Shown here piece after piece: positions 35,767 to 44,409 of a stretch of DNA of 64,000 nucleotides; position 1 is the first letter of the stretch; every line of letters starts with the position of its first letter. The notes under the pieces are model-generated. The model was not told where the DNA came from and searched no databases. It saw only the letters and a list, made by a program, of their open reading frames with translations. The DNA is from Peteryoungia aggregata LMG 23059 (GTDB lineage Bacteria > Pseudomonadota > Alphaproteobacteria > Rhizobiales > Rhizobiaceae). Position numbers and translations under genes: made by a program. The DNA is taken from assembly GCF_030814435.1 (NCBI RefSeq), contig NZ_JAUSUW010000007.1, positions 1 through 64,000 on the forward strand, in the 5' to 3' direction.

Positions 35767-38700
35767 TTACACAAGCTCCACATCGAGCACGCCGGGCGTC
35801 GAGCGCATGGCGGCGGCGATTTCTGGTGAGATGCGGAAGCGCTCGGTCAGTTCGACCTCGATCTCGCGCTGCCCTTCGTCCTTGATGACAATGAAGGAGA
35901 CGAGGCCGTCGCCTCTCGCATTCAGACGCGCTGCAACGGCGCGCAAGGGGCCGGAATCGCGGACATAGACGCGCATCGCCTTCTGCATGCGGATCGACTG
36001 CTCCTCCAGCGACTGAGCCGTCTGGACCCGCAGGCCGATGCCCTCGGGCCTCTCCTCGGCCTGGACAGTGAGCACCAGCGACTTTCCGGGCTCGAGCAGG
36101 TCACGGTACTGGTTCAGGCCTTCCGAGAAGAGTACGGCTTCGTACTGGCCGGAGGCATCCGAGAAGGTGATGATGCCCATCTTGTTGCCGGTGCGGGTCT
36201 TGCGCTCCTGGCGGGAGATGACGGTGCCGGCGAGACGGCCGGCGGATGCGCCCTGCTTCACCGCGACCGAGAAATCCGCGAAATTCTGGACACGCAGCTT
36301 GTCGAGCAAATCCCGGTAAGCATCGAGCGGATGGGCGGACAGGTAAAAGCCGAGCACCTGGAATTCGCGCATCAGCTTTTCGGAGGAGAGCCAGGGCGTG
36401 TAGGGTGCAAAGGCGATCCGCTCGGGCCCACTTGCGCCGCCGGAGCCGAACATGTCGGACTGGCCGCTGACGGCATTTTCCTGGGCGCGCTGGGCATAAC
36501 CCATGATGCGGTCGATGCTCCCGACGAGTTCGGCGCGGTCGCGACCGAAGCAATCGAAGGCGCCGGCGGCGATCAGACTTTCGAAGACGCGGCGGTTGAT
36601 CTGTTTGGGGTCGATCCTGAGGCAGAAATCCTCGATGCTCTCGAAGGGCGTCTCCCCGCGCACCTCGACGATGTGATCGACCGCACCTTCACCGACCCCC
36701 TTGAGGGCGGCGAGTGCGTAGTAGATGCGGTTCGGCCCGGTCTGGAAGTGCCGGTAGGAGGTCTGAACCGAGGGGGGCACGACTTCGATGCCAAGGCGGC
36801 CGGCGTCCTGGCGGAAGTCGACCAGCTTTTCGGTGTTCGACATGTCGAGCGTCATCGATGCGGCAAGAAACTCGACCGGATAATGCGCCTTCATATAGGC
36901 CGTCTGGTAGGAGACGATGGCGTAGGCTGCAGCGTGTGACTTGTTGAAGCCGTAGTTCGCAAACTTGGCCAGCAGTTCGAAGATGTTGTTGGCCTGCGGC
37001 TTGGAGACGCCATTCTTCATCGCGCCGTCAACGAAACGGGCCGACTGCTGGTCCATCTCCGCCTTGATCTTCTTACCCATGGCGCGGCGGAGAAGGTCGG
37101 CCTCGCCGAGCGAATAACCCGACAGGACCTGCGCGATCTGCATGACCTGTTCCTGATAGACGATAACGCCCTGGGTTTCCTTGAGCAGGTAGTCGATCTT
37201 TGGATGGATCGAGGCGACTTCTTCTTCGCCGTGCTTGCGGGCGTTATAGACCGGGATGTTTTCCATCGGGCCCGGGCGATAAAGCGCCACCAGCGCGATG
37301 ATGTCCTCGATGCAGTCGGGGCGCATGCCAATGAGGGCCTTGCGCATGCCGGCACTTTCCACCTGGAAGACGCCGACGGTTTCACCGCGTGACAGCATCT
37401 CGTAGGTCAAGGTGTCATCGAGCGGGATGGCCGCCAGATCGACCTTGATGCCGCGCTGCTCCTCAACGAAGTCGACGGCCGTCTTCAGCACCGTCAGCGT
37501 CTTCAGGCCGAGGAAGTCGAACTTCACGAGACCGGCCTGCTCGACCCATTTCATGTTGAACTGGGTGACCGGCATGTCGGAACGCGGATCGCGATACATC
37601 GGCACCAGCTTCGAGAGCGGGCGGTCGCCAATGACGATACCGGCGGCGTGGGTCGAGGCGTGGCGATAAAGGCCCTCGATCTTCTGGGCGATCTCGAGCA
37701 GACGCGCAACGACCGGTTCTTCGGCGGCCGCCTCCTGGAGCTTGGGTTCCTCCTCGATCGCCTTGGAGAGAGGCGTCGGGTTGGCCGGGTTGTTCGGCAC
37801 GAGCTTGCAGATCTTGTCGACCTGGCCATAGGACATTTCGAGCACGCGGCCGACGTCGCGGAGCGCTGCACGGGCCTGCAGCGATCCGAAGGTGATGATC
37901 TGCCCCACCTGCTCGCGACCATATTTCTTCTGGACGTAGCGGATGACCTCTTCGCGACGTTCCTGGCAGAAGTCGATATCGAAGTCGGGCATAGAGACGC
38001 GTTCCGGATTGAGGAAGCGTTCGAAGAGGAGCGAGAAACGCAGCGGGTCGACGTCAGTGATGGTCAGCGCATAAGCGACCAGCGAGCCGGCACCCGAACC
38101 ACGGCCAGGGCCGACCGGAATATCATGCTGCTTCGCCCATTTGATGAAGTCCGCAACGATCAGGAAGTAGCCAGGAAATTTCATGCGCTCGATGACCGAG
38201 AGCTCGAACTCCAGGCGTTCGCGATATTCTCTCTCTTCGTAGCCGGGCGCCATGCCGAGGGCTGCAAGACGGTGGTCGAGCCCCTCCTCCGCCTGACGAC
38301 GCAGTTCGAGCGCCTCTTCGCGTTCGGCTTCTTCCGGATCGTCGCTGCCGCCGGTGAAGCGCGGCAGGATGGGCTTGCGGGTATCCAGCACGAAGGAGCA
38401 GCGACGGGCGATCTCGACCGAATTCTCCAGCGCCTCCGGCAGATCGGCGAAGAGCTTCATCATATCCGCCCGGCTCTTCAGGTAGTGATCTGGTGTCAGG
38501 CGGAAGCGGTCGTCGTTCGAGACGATGGCGTTGTGGGCTACGGCCATCAGGGCATCATGGGCGTCATAGTCGTCACGCGACGGGAAAAAGGCCTCGTTGG
38601 TTGCGACCAGCGGCAGGTCATGTTCATAGGCGAGCTGGACCATGCGGCGCTCATGCGTACGGTCGTAGTCACCGTGGCGCTGCAACTCGACATAGAGGCG

Positions 38701-39267
38701 ATCGCCGAACAGGCGCTTCAGCGACAGAAGACGGCTTTCGGCCTGGGCCTTGTGGCCATCCTTCAGGATACGATCAATTGGACCGCCGCCCGCGCCCGTG
38801 AGCACGATCAGGCCTTCGGTCCCGCTCTCTTCGAGCCAGGAGAGCTTTACATGGGTCGGTTGCCCCGCATCGCCGCCGAGATAGGCACGGCTGACGAGAT
38901 CGACGAGCCGCTCATAGCCATCGGCATCCGATGCCAGGACGACGACGGCCGGCAGATCCGGCATATGGCCATTGCCGCCGCGCTTCTCGCCGGTTGAATC
39001 CTCCATGTCGATCGACAGCTGGCAACCGATGATCGGCTGGATGCCATCGCCGAGTGCCTTCTGGGAGAACTCAAGCGCGACGAAGAGATTGTTGGTGTCC
39101 GTGATCGCAATCGCCGGCTGGTCGTCGGCGACTGCCTTGCCGAGGATCTTCTTGAGCGGCAGAGCGCCCTCAAGCAGCGAATAGGCGGAATGCACCCGCA
39201 AGTGCACGAAACCCGGGCCATCACCCAGTCCACCGGACGCCTGCCTGTCGACGTTGTCCTCGCCCAT
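35767..39267 (-). CDS. dnaE: DNA polymerase III subunit alpha
   Basis: A 1166-residue replicative polymerase. The PHP domain begins FVHLRVHSAYSLLEGALPL. The catalytic aspartates lie in PDFDIDFCQERREEVI, with GPGRGSGAGSLVAYAL in the palm, and FNKSHAAAYAIVSYQTAYMK follows. An OB fold near the C-terminus starts around LAGTVISRQERK. It is the DnaE1 type, with no imuAB genes nearby. A 12-bp hairpin and the small LexA-box gene lie in the 340 bases upstream. Confidence 0.97.
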   Translation of the reverse strand: MGEDNVDRQASGGLGDGPGFVHLRVHSAYSLLEGALPLKKILGKAVADDQPAIAITDTNNLFVALEFSQKALGDGIQPIIGCQLSIDMEDSTGEKRGGNGHMPDLPAVVVLASDADGYERLVDLVSRAYLGGDAGQPTHVKLSWLEESGTEGLIVLTGAGGGPIDRILKDGHKAQAESRLLSLKRLFGDRLYVELQRHGDYDRTHERRMVQLAYEHDLPLVATNEAFFPSRDDYDAHDALMAVAHNAIVSNDDRFRLTPDHYLKSRADMMKLFADLPEALENSVEIARRCSFVLDTRKPILPRFTGGSDDPEEAEREEALELRRQAEEGLDHRLAALGMAPGYEEREYRERLEFELSVIERMKFPGYFLIVADFIKWAKQHDIPVGPGRGSGAGSLVAYALTITDVDPLRFSLLFERFLNPERVSMPDFDIDFCQERREEVIRYVQKKYGREQVGQIITFGSLQARAALRDVGRVLEMSYGQVDKICKLVPNNPANPTPLSKAIEEEPKLQEAAAEEPVVARLLEIAQKIEGLYRHASTHAAGIVIGDRPLSKLVPMYRDPRSDMPVTQFNMKWVEQAGLVKFDFLGLKTLTVLKTAVDFVEEQRGIKVDLAAIPLDDTLTYEMLSRGETVGVFQVESAGMRKALIGMRPDCIEDIIALVALYRPGPMENIPVYNARKHGEEEVASIHPKIDYLLKETQGVIVYQEQVMQIAQVLSGYSLGEADLLRRAMGKKIKAEMDQQSARFVDGAMKNGVSKPQANNIFELLAKFANYGFNKSHAAAYAIVSYQTAYMKAHYPVEFLAASMTLDMSNTEKLVDFRQDAGRLGIEVVPPSVQTSYRHFQTGPNRIYYALAALKGVGEGAVDHIVEVRGETPFESIEDFCLRIDPKQINRRVFESLIAAGAFDCFGRDRAELVGSIDRIMGYAQRAQENAVSGQSDMFGSGGASGPERIAFAPYTPWLSSEKLMREFQVLGFYLSAHPLDAYRDLLDKLRVQNFADFSVAVKQGASAGRLAGTVISRQERKTRTGNKMGIITFSDASGQYEAVLFSEGLNQYRDLLEPGKSLVLTVQAEERPEGIGLRVQTAQSLEEQSIRMQKAMRVYVRDSGPLRAVAARLNARGDGLVSFIVIKDEGQREIEVELTERFRISPEIAAAMRSTPGVLDVELV

Positions 39268-39341
39268 ACCGCTTCATTCCTCATTACCTGAATCGATCGG
39301 GATTTTCGGTCTTTGCGGCTGTGAAGTCCAGAAGGAAGTCG

Positions 39342-39374
39342 GGCGGCAAGAGCTTGGTCACCAGCTTTGCCGCC
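39342..39374 (-). promoter_or_regulatory. Hairpin in the dnaE leader
   Basis: GGCGGCAA pairs with TTGCCGCC and AGCT with AGCT around an 8-base loop, with one bulged base. It lies between the stop of the 28-residue peptide gene (39383) and dnaE (39267). No T-run follows on the minus strand, so it is not a classical terminator; it may limit read-through into dnaE or affect its translation. Confidence 0.45.
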
Positions 39375-39382
39375 GCAGAATG

Positions 39383-39469
39383 TCAGAGCGCCATCATCAG
39401 CAAAGCCATGCTGGATACGAATACCGCCATCGAGGCAAATGCAGCAACGTCACGAAGAATTTCGGTCAT
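39383..39469 (-). CDS. 28-residue membrane peptide under a LexA-box promoter
   Basis: The ORF encodes MTEILRDV followed by a 20-residue hydrophobic segment (AAFASMAVFVSSMALLMMAL), a single membrane helix reaching the C-terminus. An AAGGAGA ribosome site lies six bases before the ATG. The promoter has TTGACA (39521-39526) and a consensus LexA box between -35 and -10. Size, topology and control resemble Caulobacter SidA, an SOS-induced 29-residue division inhibitor, but I claim no sequence homology. It is isolated upstream by the lolD terminator and lies 115 bases before dnaE. Confidence 0.65.
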   Translation of the reverse strand: MTEILRDVAAFASMAVFVSSMALLMMAL

Positions 39470-39502
39470 TTCTGTCTCCTTGTCCCTTTATGTTTTTAGT
39501 TT

Positions 39503-39517
39503 GTTCTTCTCTTGTTC
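39503..39517 (-). promoter_or_regulatory. LexA SOS box in the promoter of the 28-residue peptide
   Basis: The plus strand reads GTTC, TTCTCTT, GTTC, an exact direct-repeat LexA operator. On the minus strand it begins three bases after the -35 TTGACA (39521-39526) and reaches the -10 region (CAAACT, 39498-39503), an ideal repressor position. It could also affect dnaE by read-through. Confidence 0.75.
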
Positions 39518-39536
39518 CAATGTCAACCTAAAAAAA

Positions 39537-39580
39537 CCGCAGCCTCGGTGGAACAAAATCCACCGAGGCGCAGCGGCATC
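39537..39580 (-). terminator. Terminator of the proS-lolC-lolD unit
   Basis: An 11-bp perfect stem (GCCTCGGTGGA with TCCACCGAGGC, six-base loop), extended by a CCGC/GCGG pairing, is followed on the minus strand by TTTTTTT. It lies about 30 bases after the lolD stop. Confidence 0.9.
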
Positions 39581-39609
39581 AGGAAAGGGAAAAGAAAAGG
39601 GGACTGAGA

Positions 39610-40317
39610 TCAGACGTCGAGTTCGACGACCTTGCCGTCGACCAGTGTCACGCAGCGATCCATCCGACGGGCGATGTCATGATTGTGGGTCGCGATCATG
39701 GCCGACAGGCCCGACTGTCGCACCAGCGCCTCAAGCGCCGAGAAGACGTAGCTTGCCGTTTCCGGATCAAGATTTCCGGTTGGCTCGTCGGCGAGCAGGA
39801 CGAGCGGGGCATTGGCAACGGCGCGGGCGATTGCCACACGCTGCTGCTCACCGCCAGAAAGCTCAGCCGGACGATGTTCGGCGCGATGGCCGACACGCAT
39901 GTAGTCGAGAAGCTGCTTGGCCCGTTCCGCGGCTTCGCCCTTGGAGAGGCCAGCAATCAGCTGCGGCATCATGACGTTCTCCAGCGCCGAGAATTCCGGC
40001 AGGAGGTGGTGAAACTGGTAGACAAAGCCGACCGACTTGCGGCGGATCGCGGTGCGCTCTTCGTCACCGAGCTCCTGGCAGGCGACGCCGCCAAGTGTGA
40101 CCTCACCGCCATCCGGATGCTCAAGCAGGCCGGCGACATGCAGCAGCGTCGACTTGCCGGTGCCGGAGGGGGCGACCAGTGCGACGGTCTCGCCGGTGCG
40201 AAGCGTGAAGTCGGCGCCCTTGAGGATCGACAGCACTGTCTCACCCTGACCGTAATGACGATCGATGCCGGCGAGCGAGAGAACCACGTCTTTTGCCATT
40301 GAATTCGGCATCCTCAT
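39610..40317 (-). CDS. lolD: Lipoprotein-releasing ABC transporter ATP-binding protein
   Basis: A 235-residue ATPase that powers release of outer-membrane lipoproteins to LolA. Walker A is APSGTGKST, the signature is LSGGEQQR, Walker B is [13 protein letters not shown], and the switch His lies in ATHNHD. The ATG overlaps the lolC stop (ATGA). It forms the complex with the LolC/E permease encoded upstream. Confidence 0.95.
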   Translation of the reverse strand: MRMPNSMAKDVVLSLAGIDRHYGQGETVLSILKGADFTLRTGETVALVAPSGTGKSTLLHVAGLLEHPDGGEVTLGGVACQELGDEERTAIRRKSVGFVYQFHHLLPEFSALENVMMPQLIAGLSKGEAAERAKQLLDYMRVGHRAEHRPAELSGGEQQRVAIARAVANAPLVLLADEPTGNLDPETASYVFSALEALVRQSGLSAMIATHNHDIARRMDRCVTLVDGKVVELDV

Positions 40318-41621
40318 TCGTAACGCAGGGCCTGGACGGGATCCAGACGCGAGGCCCGCCAGGCCGGGAAGATGGTGGCCATGAAGGACAGGCTGAGCGC
40401 CATGATGACCACGGACACGGTTTCACTGGCGTTCATGTCGGCCGGCAGCTGGCTCAGGAAATAGAGTTCGGGATCGAAGAGCACGGTGCCCGAGACCCAG
40501 GAGAAGAACTGGCGGATGCTCTCGATGTTGAGACAGACAACGACGCCCATCACGACGCCGGCAAGCGTGCCGGCCGTGCCGATGGCTGCCCCGGTCATGA
40601 AGAATATCCGCATGATCGCGCCTGAGGTCGCCCCCATGGTGCGCAGGATGGCGATATCGCTCGACTTGTCCTTCACCAGCATGATCAGGCCCGAGATGAT
40701 GTTGAGGGCTGCCACAAGCACGATCAGCGTCAGGATCATGAACATGACATTGCGCTCGACCTGGAGGGCGGAGAAGAAGGTCTGGTTGCGCTGGCGCCAG
40801 TCGGTCAGGAAGATCTGGCGACCGGCGGCTTCCTCGATCAGCGGGCGCAGCTCGTCGACGGCATCAGGATCAGAGATGAATAGCTCGATCGACTGAACGA
40901 TGCCTTCGACGTTGAAATAGAGCTGCGCTTCCTCAAGCGGCATATAGATGATCGACGCATCATATTCGGACATGCCGATCTCGAAGATGGCCGAGACCGG
41001 ATATGATTTGACGCGCGGATTGACGCCGAGCGGCGTGACGTCGCCTTCCGGCGAGACGAGCGTGATGGTGTCCCCCGCGGCCAGACCGAGCTGGGCTGCC
41101 ATCCGCGATCCGATCAGAACACCCTGCCCCGTCGCGAAGCCGACCATGTCGCCCGAACGGATGTTGGACGAGACCACCGACAGCTTGGTCAGATCATCAG
41201 GACGGATGCCGCGGACGAGAGCGCCGGTGCCAGCCCCTTCGCGACCGGACGCAAGCGTCTGCCCCTCGACCAGCGGAAGCGCCATGGTGACGCCAGGGAC
41301 GGCGGCGAAGCGCTCGGCGAGACCGGCATAGTCGCTCAGCGGCTGGTCGACCGCCTGGACGATCATGTGTCCATTGATGCCGAGAATGCGCGACACGAGT
41401 TCGGTGCGGAAACCGTTCATCACCGCCATGACGATGATCAGCGTCGCCACACCGAGCATGATGCCGATGAAGGAGAAGCCGGCGATCACGGAAATGAAGG
41501 CTTCCTTGCGGCGGGCGCGCAGATAGCGCCAGGCCACCATGCGCTCAAAGCCGGAAAAGGCGCGCGCCGAACCGGCCTTGCCCGTTTCCACCGTCTCGTT
41601 GCCAGCGGCCGTCGTCGCCAT
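40314..41621 (-). CDS. lolC: Lipoprotein-releasing ABC transporter permease (LolC/E family)
   Basis: A 435-residue permease. Helix 1 ([21 protein letters not shown]) is followed by a large periplasmic domain to about residue 290 and then three helices, the MacB/LolE topology. [20 protein letters not shown] is the LolC family start. Only one permease gene is present, so it likely forms a homodimer, as in many alphaproteobacteria. I use the ATG at 41621 with AAGGAG six bases upstream rather than one 36 bases earlier. Confidence 0.93.
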   Translation of the reverse strand: MATTAAGNETVETGKAGSARAFSGFERMVAWRYLRARRKEAFISVIAGFSFIGIMLGVATLIIVMAVMNGFRTELVSRILGINGHMIVQAVDQPLSDYAGLAERFAAVPGVTMALPLVEGQTLASGREGAGTGALVRGIRPDDLTKLSVVSSNIRSGDMVGFATGQGVLIGSRMAAQLGLAAGDTITLVSPEGDVTPLGVNPRVKSYPVSAIFEIGMSEYDASIIYMPLEEAQLYFNVEGIVQSIELFISDPDAVDELRPLIEEAAGRQIFLTDWRQRNQTFFSALQVERNVMFMILTLIVLVAALNIISGLIMLVKDKSSDIAILRTMGATSGAIMRIFFMTGAAIGTAGTLAGVVMGVVVCLNIESIRQFFSWVSGTVLFDPELYFLSQLPADMNASETVSVVIMALSLSFMATIFPAWRASRLDPVQALRYE

Positions 41622-41688
41622 GGTCTCTCCTTGCCTCGGGATCGCGGCGTCGCTCACCCAGTCTCGGTTCGGCTTGAAGCAGAGAGCC

Positions 41689-43011
41689 TCAGGCCGTCAG
41701 CTTGTTTATCGCGGCCTCGATGGTGAGGGTCTCGCGAGCACCGGTCTTGCGATCCTTCAGCTCGACTTCACCAGCGGCGACGGCCCGGGGGCCGGCGATC
41801 ACCTGAACGGGAACACCGATCAGGTCGGCGGTCGCGAACTTCGTGCCAGCGCGATCGTCGGTGTCGTCGTAGAGCACATCCTTGCCGGCGTTCTGTAGGG
41901 CGGTGTAGAGGCGGTCGCAGGTCGTGTCGCAGCCTTCGTCGCCGGGCTTCATGTTGATGACAACAGCATCGAAGGGCGCGACCGAAGCCGGCCACATGAT
42001 TCCGTTTTCGTCATGCGAGGCTTCGATGATGGCGGGAACAAGGCGTGTCGGGCCGATCCCGTAGGAGCCCATGTGGACAAGGTGTTCCTTGCCGTCGGGA
42101 CCTTGAACCTTGGCGCCCATCGGCTCGGAGTATTTGGTGCCGAAATAGAAGATGTGACCGACCTCGATACCGCGCGCCGAGAGGCGATCATTCTCGCCGA
42201 TTACGTCGAAGGCTGCTTCGTCATGCATTTCCGACGTGGCGGCATAGACCGAGGTCCACTTGTCGAAGATCGACTGCAGGCCATCGACGCTGTCAAAATC
42301 GGTGTCAGCAGCCGGAATATCGAAGTCGACGAAGCTCTTGTGGCAATAGACCTCGGACTCGCCGGTGTCGGCGAGGATGATGAATTCGTGGCTGTGGTTG
42401 CCACCGATCGGGCCTGTGTCGGCGCGCATCGGGATGGCGCGCAGGCCAAGGCGATCGAAGGTGCGGAGATAGGCGACGAACATCTTGTTGTAGGAGTGGA
42501 TCGCATCGGCCTGGGTCAGGTCGAAGGAATAGGCGTCCTTCATCAGGAATTCGCGCGAGCGCATGGTGCCGAAGCGCGGACGGATCTCGTCGCGGAACTT
42601 CAGCTGGATGTGGTAGAGGTTCAGAGGCAGGCTCTTGTAGGACTTGACCGACGAGCGGAAGATGTCGGTGATCATCTCCTCGTTTGTCGGGCCGTAGAGC
42701 ATGGGGCGGTCCTGCCGGTCGCGGATGCGCAGCATTTCCTTGCCGTAATCCTCGTAGCGACCGCTTTCCTGCCAGAGCTCGGCCGATTGCAGGGTCGGCA
42801 TGGAGAGCTCGATGGCGCCGGCGCGGTTCTGCTCTTCGCGGATGATGGCGTTCACCTTGTCGAGCACGCGCTTGCCGAGCGGCAGCCAGGAATAGATGCC
42901 CTGGCTCTGCTGGCGGATCATGCCCGTCCGCAACATCAGGCGATGGGAAACGATTTCCGCTTCCTTGGGATTTTCCTTCAGGATGGGCATGAAGTAGCGC
43001 GACAGACGCAT
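41689..43011 (-). CDS. proS: Prolyl-tRNA synthetase, short form
   Basis: A 440-residue class II synthetase. Motif 1 lies around [20 protein letters not shown], motif 2 is [21 protein letters not shown], and motif 3 is [16 protein letters not shown], followed by an anticodon-binding domain. It lacks the large YbaK-like editing insertion of E. coli ProS, as is usual in alphaproteobacteria. It leads the proS-lolC-lolD unit; lolC starts 67 bases after its stop. Confidence 0.96.
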   Translation of the reverse strand: MRLSRYFMPILKENPKEAEIVSHRLMLRTGMIRQQSQGIYSWLPLGKRVLDKVNAIIREEQNRAGAIELSMPTLQSAELWQESGRYEDYGKEMLRIRDRQDRPMLYGPTNEEMITDIFRSSVKSYKSLPLNLYHIQLKFRDEIRPRFGTMRSREFLMKDAYSFDLTQADAIHSYNKMFVAYLRTFDRLGLRAIPMRADTGPIGGNHSHEFIILADTGESEVYCHKSFVDFDIPAADTDFDSVDGLQSIFDKWTSVYAATSEMHDEAAFDVIGENDRLSARGIEVGHIFYFGTKYSEPMGAKVQGPDGKEHLVHMGSYGIGPTRLVPAIIEASHDENGIMWPASVAPFDAVVINMKPGDEGCDTTCDRLYTALQNAGKDVLYDDTDDRAGTKFATADLIGVPVQVIAGPRAVAAGEVELKDRKTGARETLTIEAAINKLTA

Positions 43012-43295
43012 AACGAATTCCAGACAGTTGACGATGCCGCCCGTCCAGGCGGAATCAGCGATTGATACGGGGTGTCAGGCAGCGTTCATAGCTGGTTGAC
43101 GATAAGAAGAAAACCCGCAAGCGCCGTTCGATGCGCTCGCCCACAGCCAGGCCGCGTTCCGCGTCCACCTGTGTCGCAGAAGGGTGCAGGCCGGGACAAA
43201 AGCACGGTGAAACAGGTCATTGCGTGACCCTCATGCGACAAACTCGTGACGCTAATTTTTTTTGGATGAGTGTAACAATTCTGCAAGATTCAGGG
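43012..43295. other. Upstream region of proS, no gene seen
   Basis: I find no convincing gene here. It must contain the proS promoter (minus strand), but no clear -35/-10 pair stands out. A run of eight T's at about 43256-43263 follows a weak GCG-A-CA/TG-A-CGC pairing on the plus strand, too imperfect to call a terminator. Confidence 0.35.
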
Positions 43296-43324
43296 GTGAC
43301 AAGGGTCATTGTTTGGGCTAGGTT
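43296..43324 (+). promoter_or_regulatory. Promoter of the candidate small RNA
   Basis: GTGACA (43296-43301), a 17-base spacer, then TAGGTT (43319-43324). Transcription would begin at about 43331. The intrinsic terminator 120-145 bases downstream on the same strand supports it. Confidence 0.5.
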
Positions 43325-43330
43325 CAGCCC

Positions 43331-43475
43331 ATAAAAGAGGCAGGGAGTTCAAATCTTTGCCACACTCGCGGTCAAGTCTTGGGAGGATCAGATCTAGGCG
43401 CGCTTGTCGCAGCCCCTTAATTGGTGAAGGATCACGCGAAGCTTCGAACAAGGTCTTTTGACCTTGTTTTTTTTT
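43331..43475 (+). ncRNA. Candidate intergenic small RNA
   Basis: A roughly 145-nucleotide plus-strand transcript is implied by a promoter at 43296-43324 and a strong intrinsic terminator at 43447-43475. Both neighbouring genes, proS and DUF1467, are on the minus strand, so it belongs to neither. No ORF with a good start lies inside. Internal pairings such as GGCA/TGCC around 43340-43362 and GAAGCTTC are visible. I cannot match it to a named RNA family. Confidence 0.55.
43447..43475 (+). terminator. Strong intrinsic terminator
   Basis: AACAAGGTC pairs perfectly with GACCTTGTT around TTTT and is followed by seven more T's. It has no annotated plus-strand gene upstream, which is the main argument for the small RNA. 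Confidence 0.92.
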
Positions 43476-43519
43476 GCCTTGTAGCCAGCCGGATCAATCC
43501 GGAGCGGTGGATGGCCCCC

Positions 43520-43792
43520 TCACCGCTCAATACCAGGCATGATGACCGGAAGATCCTTGAAGCCGATACCGAAATAGTTCCCAGCGACATACCAGGCACC
43601 ATAGATCAGCGCCGAGACAAGCGTGGTGAGCAGGAAGATGCGCGCGGCACGGAAACGGGTCGGCGCGCTCGCCACGGTTCCGGGAACCACATTCTGATCC
43701 TCGTCCTGGGTACGAAGGCCGATCGGCAGAACCGCGAAAAGCGTCAGCCACCAGATCACGAAATAGACTGCCAGTCCCGACAGGATCGCCAT
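43520..43792 (-). CDS. DUF1467 family membrane protein
   Basis: A 90-residue protein with two helices (LAVYFVIWWLTLFAVLPIGL and the segment after RAARIFLLTTLVSALIYGAW). The DUF1467 pattern includes PIGLRTQDED between them. The function is unknown; the family is restricted to alphaproteobacteria. The ATG at 43792 has GGAG nine bases upstream. It is the last gene after the nuo-birA-rnj-mce run. Confidence 0.87.
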   Translation of the reverse strand: MAILSGLAVYFVIWWLTLFAVLPIGLRTQDEDQNVVPGTVASAPTRFRAARIFLLTTLVSALIYGAWYVAGNYFGIGFKDLPVIMPGIER

Positions 43793-43949
43793 GATTACTT
43801 GCTCCAGACCTTGGCCGCCATGCATTGCAGCGGCCGTGCGACGAGTCACCGTATAATGTCCCGAACCGCCTCGCACAAAGGCAAAAGCGTCGCAGGCGAC
43901 ATGCCCCTGTGATCAACAAGAGTTCATTGACGGGTGATCGACGCGCGGC

Positions 43950-44354
43950 TCAAACCTGTTCGAGCTCAATCAGGGTGCCGAAGAAGTCTTTGGGATGGAG
44001 AAACAGGACCGGCTTGCCATGGGCACCGATCTTCGGTTCACCGGTGCCGAGCACACGGGCACCGGTGGCAGACAACTGGTCGCGGGCGGCCAGGATGTCG
44101 GCCACCTCGTAGCAGATGTGATGCATGCCGCCGGATGGGTTCTTTTCCAGAAACGCCGCAATCGGGGAGGTTTCGCCAAGCGGCTCCAGCAGCTCGACCT
44201 TGGTGTTTTCCAATTCGACGAAAACGACCGTCACACCATGCTCCGGCAAGGCCTGCGCCTGCGAAACTTTGGCGCCGAGCGTATCACGATAGCTTGCCGT
44301 CGCGACGTTCAGGTCCGGGACAGCGATTGCGATGTGGTTGACGCGGCCGAGCAT
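43950..44354 (-). CDS. mce: Methylmalonyl-CoA epimerase
   Basis: A 134-residue VOC-fold enzyme that interconverts (R)- and (S)-methylmalonyl-CoA in propionyl-CoA breakdown. MLGRVNHIAIAVPDL (metal His7), VELLEPLG, GGMHHICYEV and KDFFGTLIELEQ (metal Glu near the C-terminus) are diagnostic. AGGAGG lies just before the ATG. It follows rnj by 55 bases. Confidence 0.94.
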   Translation of the reverse strand: MLGRVNHIAIAVPDLNVATASYRDTLGAKVSQAQALPEHGVTVVFVELENTKVELLEPLGETSPIAAFLEKNPSGGMHHICYEVADILAARDQLSATGARVLGTGEPKIGAHGKPVLFLHPKDFFGTLIELEQV

Positions 44355-44371
44355 GGTTTCCTCCTGGCATT

Positions 44372-44401
44372 GCGGGCAAAGATTAGGTCATCCCTGCCCG
44401 C
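44372..44401 (-). other. Hairpin between rnj and mce
   Basis: GCGGGCA (44372-44378) pairs with TGCCCGC (44395-44401) around a 16-base loop in the 55-base gap. It has no T-run, so it may be an mRNA processing or stability element separating mce from rnj. Confidence 0.4.
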
Positions 44402-44409
44402 CTCGTCCC

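Noticed and set aside
43223-43263. Second plus-strand terminator before the small RNA (T8 run)
   Set aside because: The stem before the T-run has mismatches and only about five pairs, so it does not meet a reasonable terminator standard.
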